Shown in pieces: positions 11,308-22,005 of a DNA stretch of 64,000 nt. The first letter of the stretch is position 1. Every line of letters starts with the position of its first letter. The stretch lies in NCBI GenBank assembly GCA_021307315.1, contig JAJSPD010000114.1, forward strand, positions 31,120-95,119. Reading direction: 5' to 3'. This DNA is from Bisporella sp. PMI_857. Its lineage: Eukaryota > Ascomycota > Leotiomycetes > Helotiales > Helotiaceae. Position numbers and translations under genes: made by a program. Below the pieces are notes generated by a model. It was not told where the DNA came from. It worked only from the letters and a program-made list of their open reading frames with translations, and searched no databases.

Positions 11308-12157
11308 GTGTGCAATTCGAGCCCGATGGCCAGACTTTGGTAACGAGTGTTAGAGAATACGATGTCCGATAGTAGATGGTGTAGAACAAACACAACCCGA
11401 GTTTGCTTTAGCGCAGCCTTGGGGTTTATATCACGTACAAATAGACTTCGTCCCACCCACTGATAGCCAGACCTGCATCATATTTCCCGCCGCGCAACAT
11501 CATTCCGCCTAGCGAAAAGTGCGGAGACCCACTCACCACTCACCATTTGCAGTGAATATCCCTAACTAAGAAATAGGCAAGACTTCTTTAATGTGGTGTA
11601 ACCCCAAAGCGATGACTCCCATAGCCTCATTATTCGTGAAGGCGTTCCCGTTCAAGCGGAAGATGGAGTGGGCCTTTGCAAACTTAATACTCTTGAAAAC
11701 GGTATGGTTTGCCATCGACGTTCCCTGGCTCTGTGCTTCTGCGATGCCAGAAACCGTGGTGAGGAAGAGAGTGAAAACTGCACGTTAATACAAATGCAAA
11801 GAAATAAAAATTTCCACATCTGTCGCTATCACCGCTAGGTTCAAGGGATCTTGGGCATGGCTTTTCCCGCATATACGGGCAAAAGCGGGGTACAGGGTAT
11901 ATGAGTCGAAATAAGAAGAGCAATGAAATTCAGGGCCTACCACAGTATCACTAGACAGTATAAAGTAATAATAGGATAGATGGATAAGATGAATTAAATA
12001 GAAACCAATAACTCTGTCGACAGTCTCTGCCCGGAGCAGTTGAATACTCCATTCGTTTACTCCGCCCCTTTGGTTTAAGATTTGCGTATCGGTCTGTTCG
12101 AGATCAAAGTTAGTGAGCCAGTATGAATACAGATAAAATACTCACCAGGCTACCAAA
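11308..12157. other. Intergenic region
   Basis: Contains the carrier's promoter side and unassigned DNA. Small open frames around 11591-11923 overlap on both strands and show no motif. No gene called. Confidence 0.5.
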
Positions 12158-12325
12158 CTAATTCTTTCCTGACCCGCCACAGCTACCGCAAGGCTTAGTC
12201 CCGGATCCTGATCCTCCACATGAGACACAAACAGTCTCACTTCCAGCCATCCCAGAACCGCCGCATGACCCGCAACGTGTAGTAGTAGAACCTGAACCTT
12301 CACAGTTGGAGCAAGTGTCGGACAT
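12158..12325 (-). CDS. 55-aa stand-alone CxxCxGxG (DnaJ zinc-domain-like) protein
   Basis: A single exon from the ATG at 12325 encodes 55 residues dominated by four CxxCxGSG modules: CSNCEGSG, CGSCGGSG, CVSCGGSG and CGSCGGSG. Four CxxCxGxG repeats are exactly the composition of the zinc-binding cysteine-rich domain of type I DnaJ/Hsp40, where they bind two Zn ions. Here there is no J domain or substrate-binding domain, and the spacing between modules is shorter than in DnaJ. Likely a small metal-binding or thiol protein; the function is unknown. Upstream in-frame codons lack an ATG, supporting this start. Confidence 0.75.
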   Translation of the reverse strand: MSDTCSNCEGSGSTTTRCGSCGGSGMAGSETVCVSCGGSGSGTKPCGSCGGSGKN

Positions 12326-13798
12326 GGCTTTCCTCCAGGTTAGTTGTATCAAACTATAAAGAATTTAAAGGATAACCTACTGGCGGTATCTACTCAGATT
12401 GTGTATGTATGTCGGGTAAAAGAATGTAGGTTCGAAATTTTGGAAAGCTCCAATCAGAACCCACTTGGCCTTATATATGTAGAAACGCCTATGAATGCGT
12501 GCTGTCGCCGTCCACGGTATCTTTGGTGATTGGCTTTGTGTGTTGGCTAAAAAGGATGGTCATAGTGACTCACTTGACTCATGGGTAACTTCCAGGGCGG
12601 TGTTGCATGTTGTCTCCATCTCGTGGCCGTTGTAACAGTCGCTTTCTGATACAGTATTCCCACATTCCTTTGCTTTTTATCTACCAACAATGCTCAGCTC
12701 TGCGATGTAGCTGGAGGTCACCACAAACGGAATGATTCTCCCGGCCATTTGCAAAATCTGCTTCTCTAATACAGCAATGCCTTTCCTATTTTCTTTCTCT
12801 TCATACACGACACAACGACGATGCCTTCGCCTTTTCTCTTATACTTCTGAGGTATCAATATAAATGGAGAATTTCTTACAAAGCAAGTGGTATATTATTT
12901 CGTAGATCTTGAATAGCCTTCTAGGATTATGGCTCGTCTGTATATCCTGACCCGTAAATGACCGCTGAGCCCGAAACAGATATTTGCGCCAGCGCAAACG
13001 CTAAGTCACCCGGCAGCCGAAAAAGCAATCCCGCCCAGATAACCTCAAAACCGAGCTCATACCTAGTGCACTATCCTTGTTGGCAGATCCTAAAGGTGTT
13101 ACAATGGCTACCGGCCTCTTTCTCGTAAAATCAACAAGTTCTATTTCGTTAGACCTCACAGCAAAAGCTATTGCGGAGGTAGACATTAAGGTTCCGGCCG
13201 CTGATATATCTGGGGCGGAACTGAAATGGTCATCATCTTGGCAGCAAATACTGGACATCTACGTCAACGAGTCCTTGAGATGTTATTGTTTGCCATGATC
13301 ACCTTCATGTCCAGTCCGCCACAAACCCCACCAAACCTGCTCTCACATCCTCTAGCAATTACAAGCATACTGGCAAACCTAAGTTCCATGCTTATCCAAT
13401 CCCGTCATCGCACACGAACAATAGGCTGATGGGTATCGATGGCTGTATATATAAGATCTCGGGCTACCAATAAATAACGTGCACTTCGACCCAGAAACGC
13501 GTTTTCATGGCAGAGAGATGGATGAGCATCTACTCAGAAGGACCCAGACATGGCCGTTCCAGAAACGGCAAGGACGATTCACTGCCCAAGAGACTGGCTC
13601 CTCATTGTGCCAAAATTCGTGGATCAATGATGAGACAACTTCCTGATAATTTGCAATTGAGGTTAAATATTTCATAGATTGTAAGGTAATTATACCGTCA
13701 ACATATAGCTCAATTGAAATAGACCAGCCAAAAGCCAGAGAACAAGGAAGGCGCGACTCGTGCACCCCCACCTCCTTTCCGAAAGCCCGGACAAGGAA
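12326..13798. other. Intergenic region
   Basis: Holds the promoter side of the CxxCxGxG gene. A frame at 13226 begins with a Rossmann-like segment (MVIILAANTGHLRQRVLE) but nothing NmrA-like follows it. Otherwise nothing recognisable. Confidence 0.45.
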
Positions 13799-15816
13799 TC
13801 ACTCATCAACTGTCTTCTCAATCAATTTTCTCCAGAGGCTTCGATTCTTTTGCGGTTGGGCAGCTTTATACGCTCGTTCAGCAAGAATAGCAGGTATCTC
13901 TGAAAAATCCATCATGTCGTACTTGATCCATGGGGACTTAGTAGTCACCTTCAGGACAATATACAAGGCCGGCACTACAAAACAAGCGATGTAGTTCGAA
14001 AGGAACCCGGAAGCGGAGAAATTTCCAGGGAAAAAGGTCGAGAAGCCTGAGAAGAAAGTAATGAGGAAGCACATTGAGCCAGCGGCGATAGCGCTGTATG
14101 GCTGTCCCCAACTTTTATACGGCAGGTCGTCGCGAGAGATTCCTTGATGTTTGAGACCGTAGTAGAACCGGACGTAGGTGAAACAGATCACACACCTATT
14201 CAGGAAATGGTGGGTAAACGATTCAGGGACTAGATGTCAGTCCGGAGGCTGACTTACCAGATTATCAATCCAGCTGTAGCAATCAGGTTGATAAACCATC
14301 CGAATACCACCCCCGGGGTCTCGCCACCGCAATTCAAATAAGCTGCCAAGGAGTTACTTTGACCTTGAGGCTTGAAATTTACTAGGACTTACCGAGAGGT
14401 GCGAGAATGAACGAGACTAGCACAGCAATCCAAGGTGAGCCGAACCGATTCGTCCTCAACAGGAACTTAGGTCCAAATCCATCTTGGGCAAGACCTACGA
14501 GAGTGCGAGATGCTAGGAAAAGAACACCATTCGCGGATGAAAAAGCACTCGTAATAACGATAGTGTTGATGACACTCGGGAATACCTTGATCCCCACGCT
14601 AGTGAAGGCAAGCACAAACGGGCTGCTAGCGGTGCCATGACTGGTGAGGAGGCTGGGGCTTTTGCTAGGAAGGATAAGACCGATAACAAAAAGAGAACAG
14701 ATGTAGAAGATCCAAAGTCGCCAGAAGACCCGGCGCATTGCCTTGGGCACATTGACACGGGGATTTTTCACCTCTCCCGCTGCAGATGTTGCGATTTGGA
14801 TGTTGCCCATGGCGAAAGCGGCGTTGATGAGGACGTTCCAGATCGCGAGAAATCGCCCAGTTGAACCGGAGACAAGGTACTCATTGACTGGACTGTGGGG
14901 TAGATTAACATTACACTCATGGTGGGGGACTAGAGACTTACGTGGACCAGTTTCTTCCCCCAATATATTCTCCGCTTGGACTCACACCCCAATCAACCAG
15001 AAGACCAGCAAATATTAGAGCAAATATCAGCAAGGTCTTAATCATGCCAAAGAAGAATTCGGTTTCTCCGTAGACGCGGACTGGAAGTAAGTTCATCCCT
15101 AAGATAATGACAAGGAAAACCGAGATAAAGATGGCAAAGTTGAGATCTGGTCGCCAGACTGGATGAACGGAAACATCAGTCAAACCACCCGAGTTATGAT
15201 ATCGTGGGGAGAAACTTACAGGCGATGAGTGAAGATGCTGCCACAACCTCGGCAGCCGACGTAATACTTAAGAGGTACCAAAAGGTATACCCGATGGTCA
15301 TACCGAGGGCTTTATCGCTGAACAGAGGGACAAAACGAACAAATCCACCAGTTACAGGCAGGTATCCAATGGTCTCAGCTGAGACGAACGAAACACCGGC
15401 CTTGAGACACCCAATCATCAGTACCAGGACTTAAAGGATTGGCACAGTAATACTTACGGCAACCAATCCCATAATGAAGTAACCAAGTAGAATTCCCAAC
15501 GGACCAGCATTGTACAGCGCTGAGCCAGATCCGAGAAAAAGACCAGTTCCGATGCCCGATGCGATTGTAATCATAGCTGTGTGGCGGGCATTGAGCTGAC
15601 GCTTGAGACCTACAGTCTCATGCAAGCCAGGAGCATAGGAAATCTCTTCGACGATAGCGACTTTGCCATACTCAGTGTCGAAGTCATTACCGGTGACATC
15701 TTGACTGGTTTCTAGAATAAAACGACGACAGATTAGCTAAGCAGTTGAGTCACGATGACAATTGAGGGCCTACCCTTTTCATCGCCATGGTACTGGGCTT
15801 GAGTAATAGATTCCAT
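13799..15816 (-). CDS. Amino-acid permease (APC superfamily, fungal YAT/AAT type)
   Basis: Plasma-membrane proton-coupled amino-acid uptake (family knowledge). The ATG at 15816 begins MESITQAQYHGDEKG. Exons followed in detail are 15816-15774, 15711-15458 and from 15400 onward, with at least four further exons down to the stop at 13799. Landmarks: LKRQLNARHTAMITIASGIG and TGLFLGSGSAL (TM1 substrate-binding signature), AGPLGILLGYFIMG (TM2), ETIGYLPVTGGFVRF, TFWYLLSITSAAEVVAASSL, NIQIATSAAGEVKNPRVNVP (the conserved E-x-x-NPR loop), SSANGVLFLASRTLVGLAQD, and TYVRFYYGLKHQGISRDDLP near the C-terminus. A 57-bp intron at 15457-15401 carries an in-frame stop that would mislead an unspliced reading. 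It is divergent from the aldo-keto reductase fusion across about 680 bp. Confidence 0.88.
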
Positions 15817-16494
15817 GGTGGCAGTCAAGGAGGATGGGATGGAAAACTTGCGACGTTCGGAACCCCGTCGGTGGTGAGATGGAGATGAACAAAAAGATGC
15901 ATGGACGAGACAGTCATATATGTATCTGCAACGTTAAGGTTGTGCTTCGCAGCACGAGCCTCAAGATAAGCGTTTCAACTCCACAAGGCTGGGCTCTCCG
16001 GGTTAGGTCTCTTTCTTATCAACTGGATAACATATCTTGTGGTGTTTGGAACATTTTGAGTCGCCGGCGCCACGGTATTTCTCCCCACTTTTGAAGAGAT
16101 CTGCGATTACCGGCGTTCTATCATTGGCACTGGCAAGATTATACCGGCGAATCTAACCACACGTGAAACAGTAATTTTAGGCGTAGTGCGAACGCACGGC
16201 ATCTGAAAAGCATCTTCTTGTGTTCTCTTTAGCAATTATAAAGTATCACAGTGATATGTACAGATTCAACCTTTCTCCACAGTCACATCGGCATTTGATC
16301 ATCCACCCGAAGGTCTCGGAAACCCACTAAGCGAGCCCCCTTAAACATCCCTGTCTACTAAGACCTCAACCTGAGAATCTACAACACTTCATCTCCTCTT
16401 TTTTCACTTCAAACTCCTGCCTCTTTTCTTCGATTTAATATACGTCGTACACTAAACATAATCAAGGGGAATAGGAATCAAATTTGTCAAGAGA
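15817..16494. promoter_or_regulatory. Shared divergent promoter region between permease (-) and aldo-keto reductase fusion (+)
   Basis: About 680 bp separate the two start codons, which point away from each other. The region includes CT-rich stretches just upstream of 16495 (CTCCTCTTTTTTCAC...CTTTTCTTCG), typical of fungal core promoters. No specific operator was identified. Co-regulation is an inference from the arrangement only. Confidence 0.4.
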
Positions 16495-18384
16495 ATGCAG
16501 CAGACGCATTTAAATGGGCATTGCCTGGTGCCTGTCAAGACGAGCACGAAGGCCGCTCACGTGAATATGATGACAGATACCATCATCGCCAACATGCCAC
16601 CAGAAGGACTACGGTCAATCATGCGTGGTTTACTAGGGACAGACCCAAGTATGACCAAGAAGCTCAACGAACTGGCGACCAAGTATCTAACCGAGTCCCA
16701 ATCAGCGTCAACCCCAACGCTTTTTCGCACAAGCTCTTGCGGATCTGCGCCAAAGCCGGCACTATTTCAGACCCAGGGGAGATACCGTTGCCTAATGGGC
16801 TGCGGTTATGGCTTTGAGACTGTGAAGATTCTCACGGATGTTATTCGCCAAACCGAGCATCTGAGCTGGGATGAAAGGGAAAAAGAGGGGCAAGATCTTC
16901 TCGACGCTCTAGCAACTATTGACGGCGATATAGTGCAAGCTATGACTGCTATCCAAAAGGAGATTTTGGCCACTTCCGGCATACGGAAAATGAGTAGCTC
17001 CGAGGTGACAATACTGGCAGATCTCAGCGCTGCCTTGCGCACGTGTAAAGATTTAGCAGGCGCCGAGGGGAAAGAATTTGTTTTTGAGAGAGGATTTTCA
17101 AGTCTCCTAAGACTCAAAGGATTCCCTAGCCCAAAAATTATAAGTGCGACGCCGAGATCTGGTGCGTTTGGATCGGGAAAGAGCGCCTTGGAGACATTCA
17201 AACTGGGATCCGCCACGGTCCCCCGTATGTTCATGGGTTTATGGCAATTCTCAAGCCCATCTTGGGGTACAGCATCAAAGTCAAAGATCAATGCAGATTT
17301 CAGGAAGCATGTTGATGCTGGTTTTACAGCTTATGATATGGCGGATCACTATGGCGATGCCGAAGTAACATTTGGAGGTTTTAGATCTTCACAACATGAT
17401 GCCGACAAGATCTACTGCGCGACCAAATGGGCGGTCTTTGAGCCCATAGAGGCGTCCAAGGAAGTTGCCGAGGCGAATATCACGGAAAGACTCACGAATG
17501 TTGCTGCTCAAGAGATCGAACTGTTACAATTTCACTGGCAAGATGTATGGTATAACTTTCATTTTGGGGTGCAAATGCTAATATCGGTGCAGTACGACAA
17601 TCATCAGTTCGTTGAAGCCGCTCGATTTATTGCGGAGGATCCGAGGGTAAGAAACCTTGGCCTTTGCAATTTTGACACGAAGCACATGGACGAAATCTTG
17701 GAGAGCGGCGTCGAAGCGGTTTCGAATCAGGTTCAGGTATGGCAATTTATAGCTTGCCTTTAAAGTTTCCCTTTTTCACATGCCACAGTTTTCGTTGATT
17801 GATCTTCGACCTACCTTCAAGATGTTGCACAGCTGCCGAAAATACAACGTGAAACTTTTGACCTATGGGTCACTGGTAAGGCCCGCCTCAAGGAACTGGG
17901 AATGCTGGAACTGAAATTTTTTAGTGTGGTGGCTTTCTAGCTGAGAAGTGGCTAGGCAAGCCTGTCCCCGGTTTATTCGATGAAAAGATGACCCCTAGTC
18001 ACCGGAAGGCAAGTGAAAGCCGAGTCCCAAGTATTCATGACGACGCTGATATCATTCCCTACGTAGTATCTTGAAATGATTATGGTGTGGGGAGGATGGG
18101 AGCTGTTCCAACAACTTCTTTCAGTCTTGAAATCCGTCGGTCAGAAATACGGATCCTCCGTATCAAATGTCGCAGTAAGGTGGGTTCTCGACCACGATTA
18201 CGTTGGTGCTGTCATTATCGGCGCAAGAATGGGCATAAGCGAAAACATAGAAGATAATTTGAAGGTCTTTTCATTCAAGTTGGATGAGGATGACAAAGCT
18301 TCGATCCAAGCGGTTCTAGATCGAAGCAAGGCAAGAGAGGTATTCGAAACTATGGGCGACTGTGGAGCCGAATATAGGCAGTAG
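16495..18384 (+). CDS. Aldo-keto reductase with an additional N-terminal domain of about 220 aa (fusion protein)
   Basis: Five exons: 16495-17544, 17593-17736, 17789-17875, 17925-18008 and 18067-18384, encoding about 560 aa. The C-terminal part is an aldo-keto reductase of the fungal type with PRMFMGLWQFSSPSWGTA, then AYDMADHYGDAEVTFG (catalytic D and Y), KIYCATKW (catalytic K) and LLQFHWQD (H). RNLGLCNFD, then ANVATRW-like SNVAVRWVLDHDYVGAVIIG and GISENIEDNLKVFSF (NADPH-binding end), complete it. The N-terminal 220 residues (IANMPPEGLRSIMRGLL, RCLMGCGYGFETVKILTDV, ALATIDGDIVQAMTAIQKEI) are a helical domain I do not assign. Unusual splicing: intron 4 is GC-AG (18009-18066) and intron 1 is 48 nt without a stop. 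Confidence 0.83.
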
Positions 18385-18469
18385 ATGTATATAAAAAATT
18401 GTTAAAGAAATACCTGAGGTATTCCAAATGACCATATTTAAGCGACACCTTCAAACAGATTCGGCCCCT

Positions 18470-20897
18470 TTAATTTTCAAATGGGCTTGTCATCATCGAC
18501 ACTTCGTCAGGGTAGAAATTACCGTCCATCAGCAACCCTTCCCAAACATCTGGATCCATAACATTCTGGTGCCAGAAGGGCTGGTTTCCTAAATCCGAGG
18601 ATGTGTTCTCCACATAAGGGAGCATCACTGAAGGGCGTACCGAAAAGCCCCAGCTGTCATTCGCATAGGTAGGTTGATGGGATCCCGGGCTTTCGCCAAG
18701 TTCCTCTTGAACATGAACCATATCTGACCTAGCCGAGTGTGTGACTGGCTTCTCGCTATTTCCAGCTGGCTGTTCAGCTGGCTCCGACTGCTTGGGCTTC
18801 TTGGACGACCAGTATTGCGTGACAACATTCCGCAGAAACCGCGCTTGGTAAGCACATCCCGTCGTAGGTGAAGCGCATTGTGCTCCGAAAGCCTCACTTG
18901 TCCTGGTAAGGACTTCGGTTATGGCTGACTCGGCGGTAAGAGGAAGGGCTTCTGGCATTGAGAGGAGAATCTACACACAGATTAGCGGGAATGGAGGGGC
19001 TAAGGGCAGGAATCATAGGATTTCGTGCCTTGATGAGGAAGACTGCTGCATAGGCGGTCATCACATGTATCGAATCTTGCGCGTAGTAGAGCAGCTGCGC
19101 CGGCGCCAAAATGTCTATAATAGCTTGCAGCATCCCCAGTGCGCTGGTGTAAGATAGCCATAATGACCGTTTCGCTACGGTTGTCATATGCACCAGCATA
19201 ATCTGCAGCCGTATAGAGTTGATGTACAGCCTCGTGTGCAATCCATAGAATCGGTACAGGAATTGATGGCAGGGCTCAAGAGACACTGCGCAGCGGTCAG
19301 TTGGGAGGCTATTTGCTAGAAGCTAGCTGGGCTGAAATATTGGACCTGGCTTACTTTGGTCAAAAACTTCGTTCCATTTCTTCTCCCATTTTTCGAGATC
19401 GGTATTGAACATGTTCAGTAGCATTTCGTGCTGCTGTTGGTTGCTCGACGAAGAGTCAATGTCCAAGACATCCAGCAAATCCGATGATAGGACTCGTAAC
19501 TCCACAAATGCTGATAGAATTGCATCTCCGTTCTGAATGGCGAGTTCGTGGCGATGCCAAGTATCCGCTCTCCTCGCAAGGTCGTCAATATGCAACATCC
19601 ACTGCTTGCCAAGCTGAAGGCTAATGCTGAGAGAATATTAAGGATGGAAGACTTGTATGTAGGCTACGACTTACCTCCGGTCATAAACAAATAATGTTAG
19701 CCACAAACGCTCAACATTTCTCCTTTCTCTAAGCTTTATGGGTGAGATAGCTGGCGGGGCTACATCAGCGTCCCGGGTCTGGGCTCTACGCCCTCGAAGC
19801 TCCACACACATTCGGCACGCATATCCAACCAATTGCCAGACCCGTTTGTCGTCTGGCTCTTTCCAATATGTTAATATTAAGACCGCTTTAATGGTCTCGA
19901 CGGATTTTTCTCCGTTAGTGAAAGCTTTCGCGAGAAGATCTTCTGAATGTCTGTGTAGCCTAGGATGCAAGTTGGGGTTGAAGATTTTGGCAGAGGCGGA
20001 GAGAATTGTTACGAGCAGAAGCGAAGAACGTCGCTGGATGTAATCAAATGTATGAAGAGTCGGATCAAAATGGATTATGTATGGGGCCATGTACTTCAGG
20101 AAACTGCACCCGTTGTGGGAAATTAGGAAAGCTCTTGAGGAATGAGAAAAACATACCTATCAAACAACTGCATGGCCGATGGCAATGTTATCAGACCCAT
20201 TGCCACTGGATCCTGGCTACGTTTATGATTAGAGTTCTTCGATAGTGCCTGTTGCGCTCGAGGAAGCCGGCCATCGGTCTCACCCGCGGACCCAGCCTCT
20301 AGCACATTCTCCACAGAAAAGCTGCCAGCCATTGCGTGCCGATTCAGAAGTCGAAATGGCGAGAGGCCGTCGACCTTCTTGTCCTTTTCCGGAATTGCGG
20401 GTACACCACTTTCCCCAACCAATTGGCTCACTCTTGCTGGCTGGAGGGCAGGTGAGTGAGCTTGATGCTCTGCCATGGCTGGTTCATCCTCAAGAACCCG
20501 TAGCTGGCTATTGTCAATTGAAGCTGGCACAATGGCTTGACGAGAATGCCCTCGACCTATGGATACCCGAGCAGAATCATATGAACGTGCTCGACCTCGT
20601 AATCTTATTAATCAGCATTGGCGGGTATGGACGAGTCAATGGCAAAACTCACTTTGTTCCTGGCTTTCGACCCCGGCGGTGATTCTCATAGAAGCAGGTA
20701 AATTGCTTCCGTTGACAACGAAGGCAAATTGATGAGTCTTCGCTCGGCCAACATTTCATCTTCACCTTTCGACATGGAATACATGCATTCTGGGTAATCT
20801 TTGGTCTGGAAATGTGATTAGAATTATGTTCAAATTGCTCAAACACAGTAAATACCGTTATCTTACCTTGCATCGTTTGTGACGGAGGAGTTATCAT
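18470..20897 (-). CDS. Zn2Cys6 fungal transcription factor
   Basis: The ATG at 20897 starts a short first exon (MITPPSQTMQ). An intron follows, then the binuclear zinc cluster ACIPCRKVKMKC...CLRCQRKQFTC (C-x2-C-x6-C-x8-C-x2-C-x6-C), a basic linker RRGRKPG, and a long multi-exon body ending at 18470. The middle-homology (fungal_trans) region is visible: YIIHFDPTLHTFDYIQRR-type text, LLVTILSASAKIFNPNLHPR, TIKAVLILTYWKEPDD and RNVERLWLTLFVYDRR. This combination (HTFDYI...AKIFNP...LTYWKEP) occurs in a common group of C6 regulators. It is convergent with the aldo-keto reductase fusion (85 bp between stops). Exons 3-6 were recognised from conserved segments, not every splice site was fixed. Confidence 0.85.
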
Positions 20898-21295
20898 GTT
20901 GAACCGGATGTGGATCCATCACGAGCGGTAAGCGGCGATGACCACTCTTTTTCTTGCGGCAGTTACCGCGCAGTAATCAGGCAGTATAGCAATGCACTGG
21001 TGTTTATATTCAATAAGAGTAGTACAGCACGTTTAAGCAAAGAGAGATATTGAAATTAAATTAGTGGAACACCGCTTCCGCTTCCGCTTCCGTAAAAGTG
21101 GGGTGGGAAAGATGAACCAATGACCTCCATAACCTAATCACTTGAGGTGTAAATCCATATGTCTTTGTGAAGTGAAAGCATATTTCAGACACTTCCAACT
21201 ATCCGCCCCTCGCAACTTTGTTTTCCTCCAACAATGGTTCTGCTGGTGGGTTAGCATCGAGGCCACAGAGTGGAAGAACTAAACCCACATCCACC
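20898..21295. other. Intergenic region
   Basis: Promoter side of the Zn2Cys6 gene and 3' flank of the TIGR04076-like gene. A small triple repeat of CGCTTC occurs near 21075. Nothing else is seen. Confidence 0.45.
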
Positions 21296-21715
21296 CTAAG
21301 TGACCGAATGCTCGTTTCCCTCCAAACCGACAATAGTAGTTTCCGCGTGGCTGAACGTCCTTGTCCCCGCCCGAACAATCTTCAACATTGACGGGCAGTT
21401 AGGATCAGGACAAGCCACAAGTGCATCTGAAGACATCCAGTCATTGGCGTGCGTCCTGCGTTGCTTGGCTGCCAATAAAGGAAGAACAGCACCTGTAAAT
21501 TCTCAGCTTGGAATATAAGAGAACCTTCTGACTTCAAGAATGAGCTCACTGAGGCTGTAGACACTTATGCCTTGACCCGGTGGCAGGTAGAGCATCTCTC
21601 CGTGCAATTCGAAATAGTCGCCAGCTTTGGCACCGCAGAGAATTCGCTTTCCTGACGGACAGACGACTTCAACACGTAGATCGTAGAGCTCGAAGGAGTC
21701 ATCTGAGGTCGTCAT
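21296..21715 (-). CDS. TIGR04076-family small protein
   Basis: Two exons, 21715-21550 and 21492-21296, join in phase 1 across a 57-bp GTGAGC..CAG intron and encode 120 aa. The sequence follows the TIGR04076 pattern: ELYDLRVEVVCPSGKRI, CGAKAGDYFELHGEMLYLPP, GQGISVYSLSAVLPLLAAKQ, HANDWMSSDALVACPDPNC, then VRAGTRTFSH. The conserved CPDPNC motif and the KxGDYFE...PPGQ block are intact. The biochemical role of the family is unknown to me; bacterial members are small cytosolic proteins. An in-frame ATG 12 codons upstream (21751) is a possible alternative start, but the shorter start matches the usual beginning just before the SFELYDLRV block. Confidence 0.85.
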
Positions 21716-22005
21716 ATTTGCGTGTGTTTGGATGGGGTAAAGCTCAGGCAAAATTCCTAGGTTCTTCAGGGGTCGTGGGAAGCCAAGACCGGTATCTTAC
21801 TGTACGCTGTAAGAGGCTCGTTTAGGCCTAAACCCCCTAGTGGTCGGCGTTTGAAAATTGGCCGGTATTTTGAGCTAGAGGTATCTTTTGATGTTAGAGC
21901 TATCTTCTGCGCCTTCAAAAGATAGCCTTTATCAACAACGTACCAGAAAGTTCAACTGACTCGCGTGATACTATCTTGGATCTCTCCTACTGTGCACCAA
22001 TACTA

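Noticed and set aside
13226..13429. NmrA-like protein start (Rossmann-like first strand)
   Set aside because: Only about 18 residues resemble a dinucleotide-binding start; the rest of the frame has no matching pattern and the ORF is short.
15401..15457. In-frame stop in the amino-acid permease
   Set aside because: The stop lies inside a 57-bp intron with GTAAGT donor, CTGATG branch-like site and an AG acceptor; splicing restores the conserved protein.
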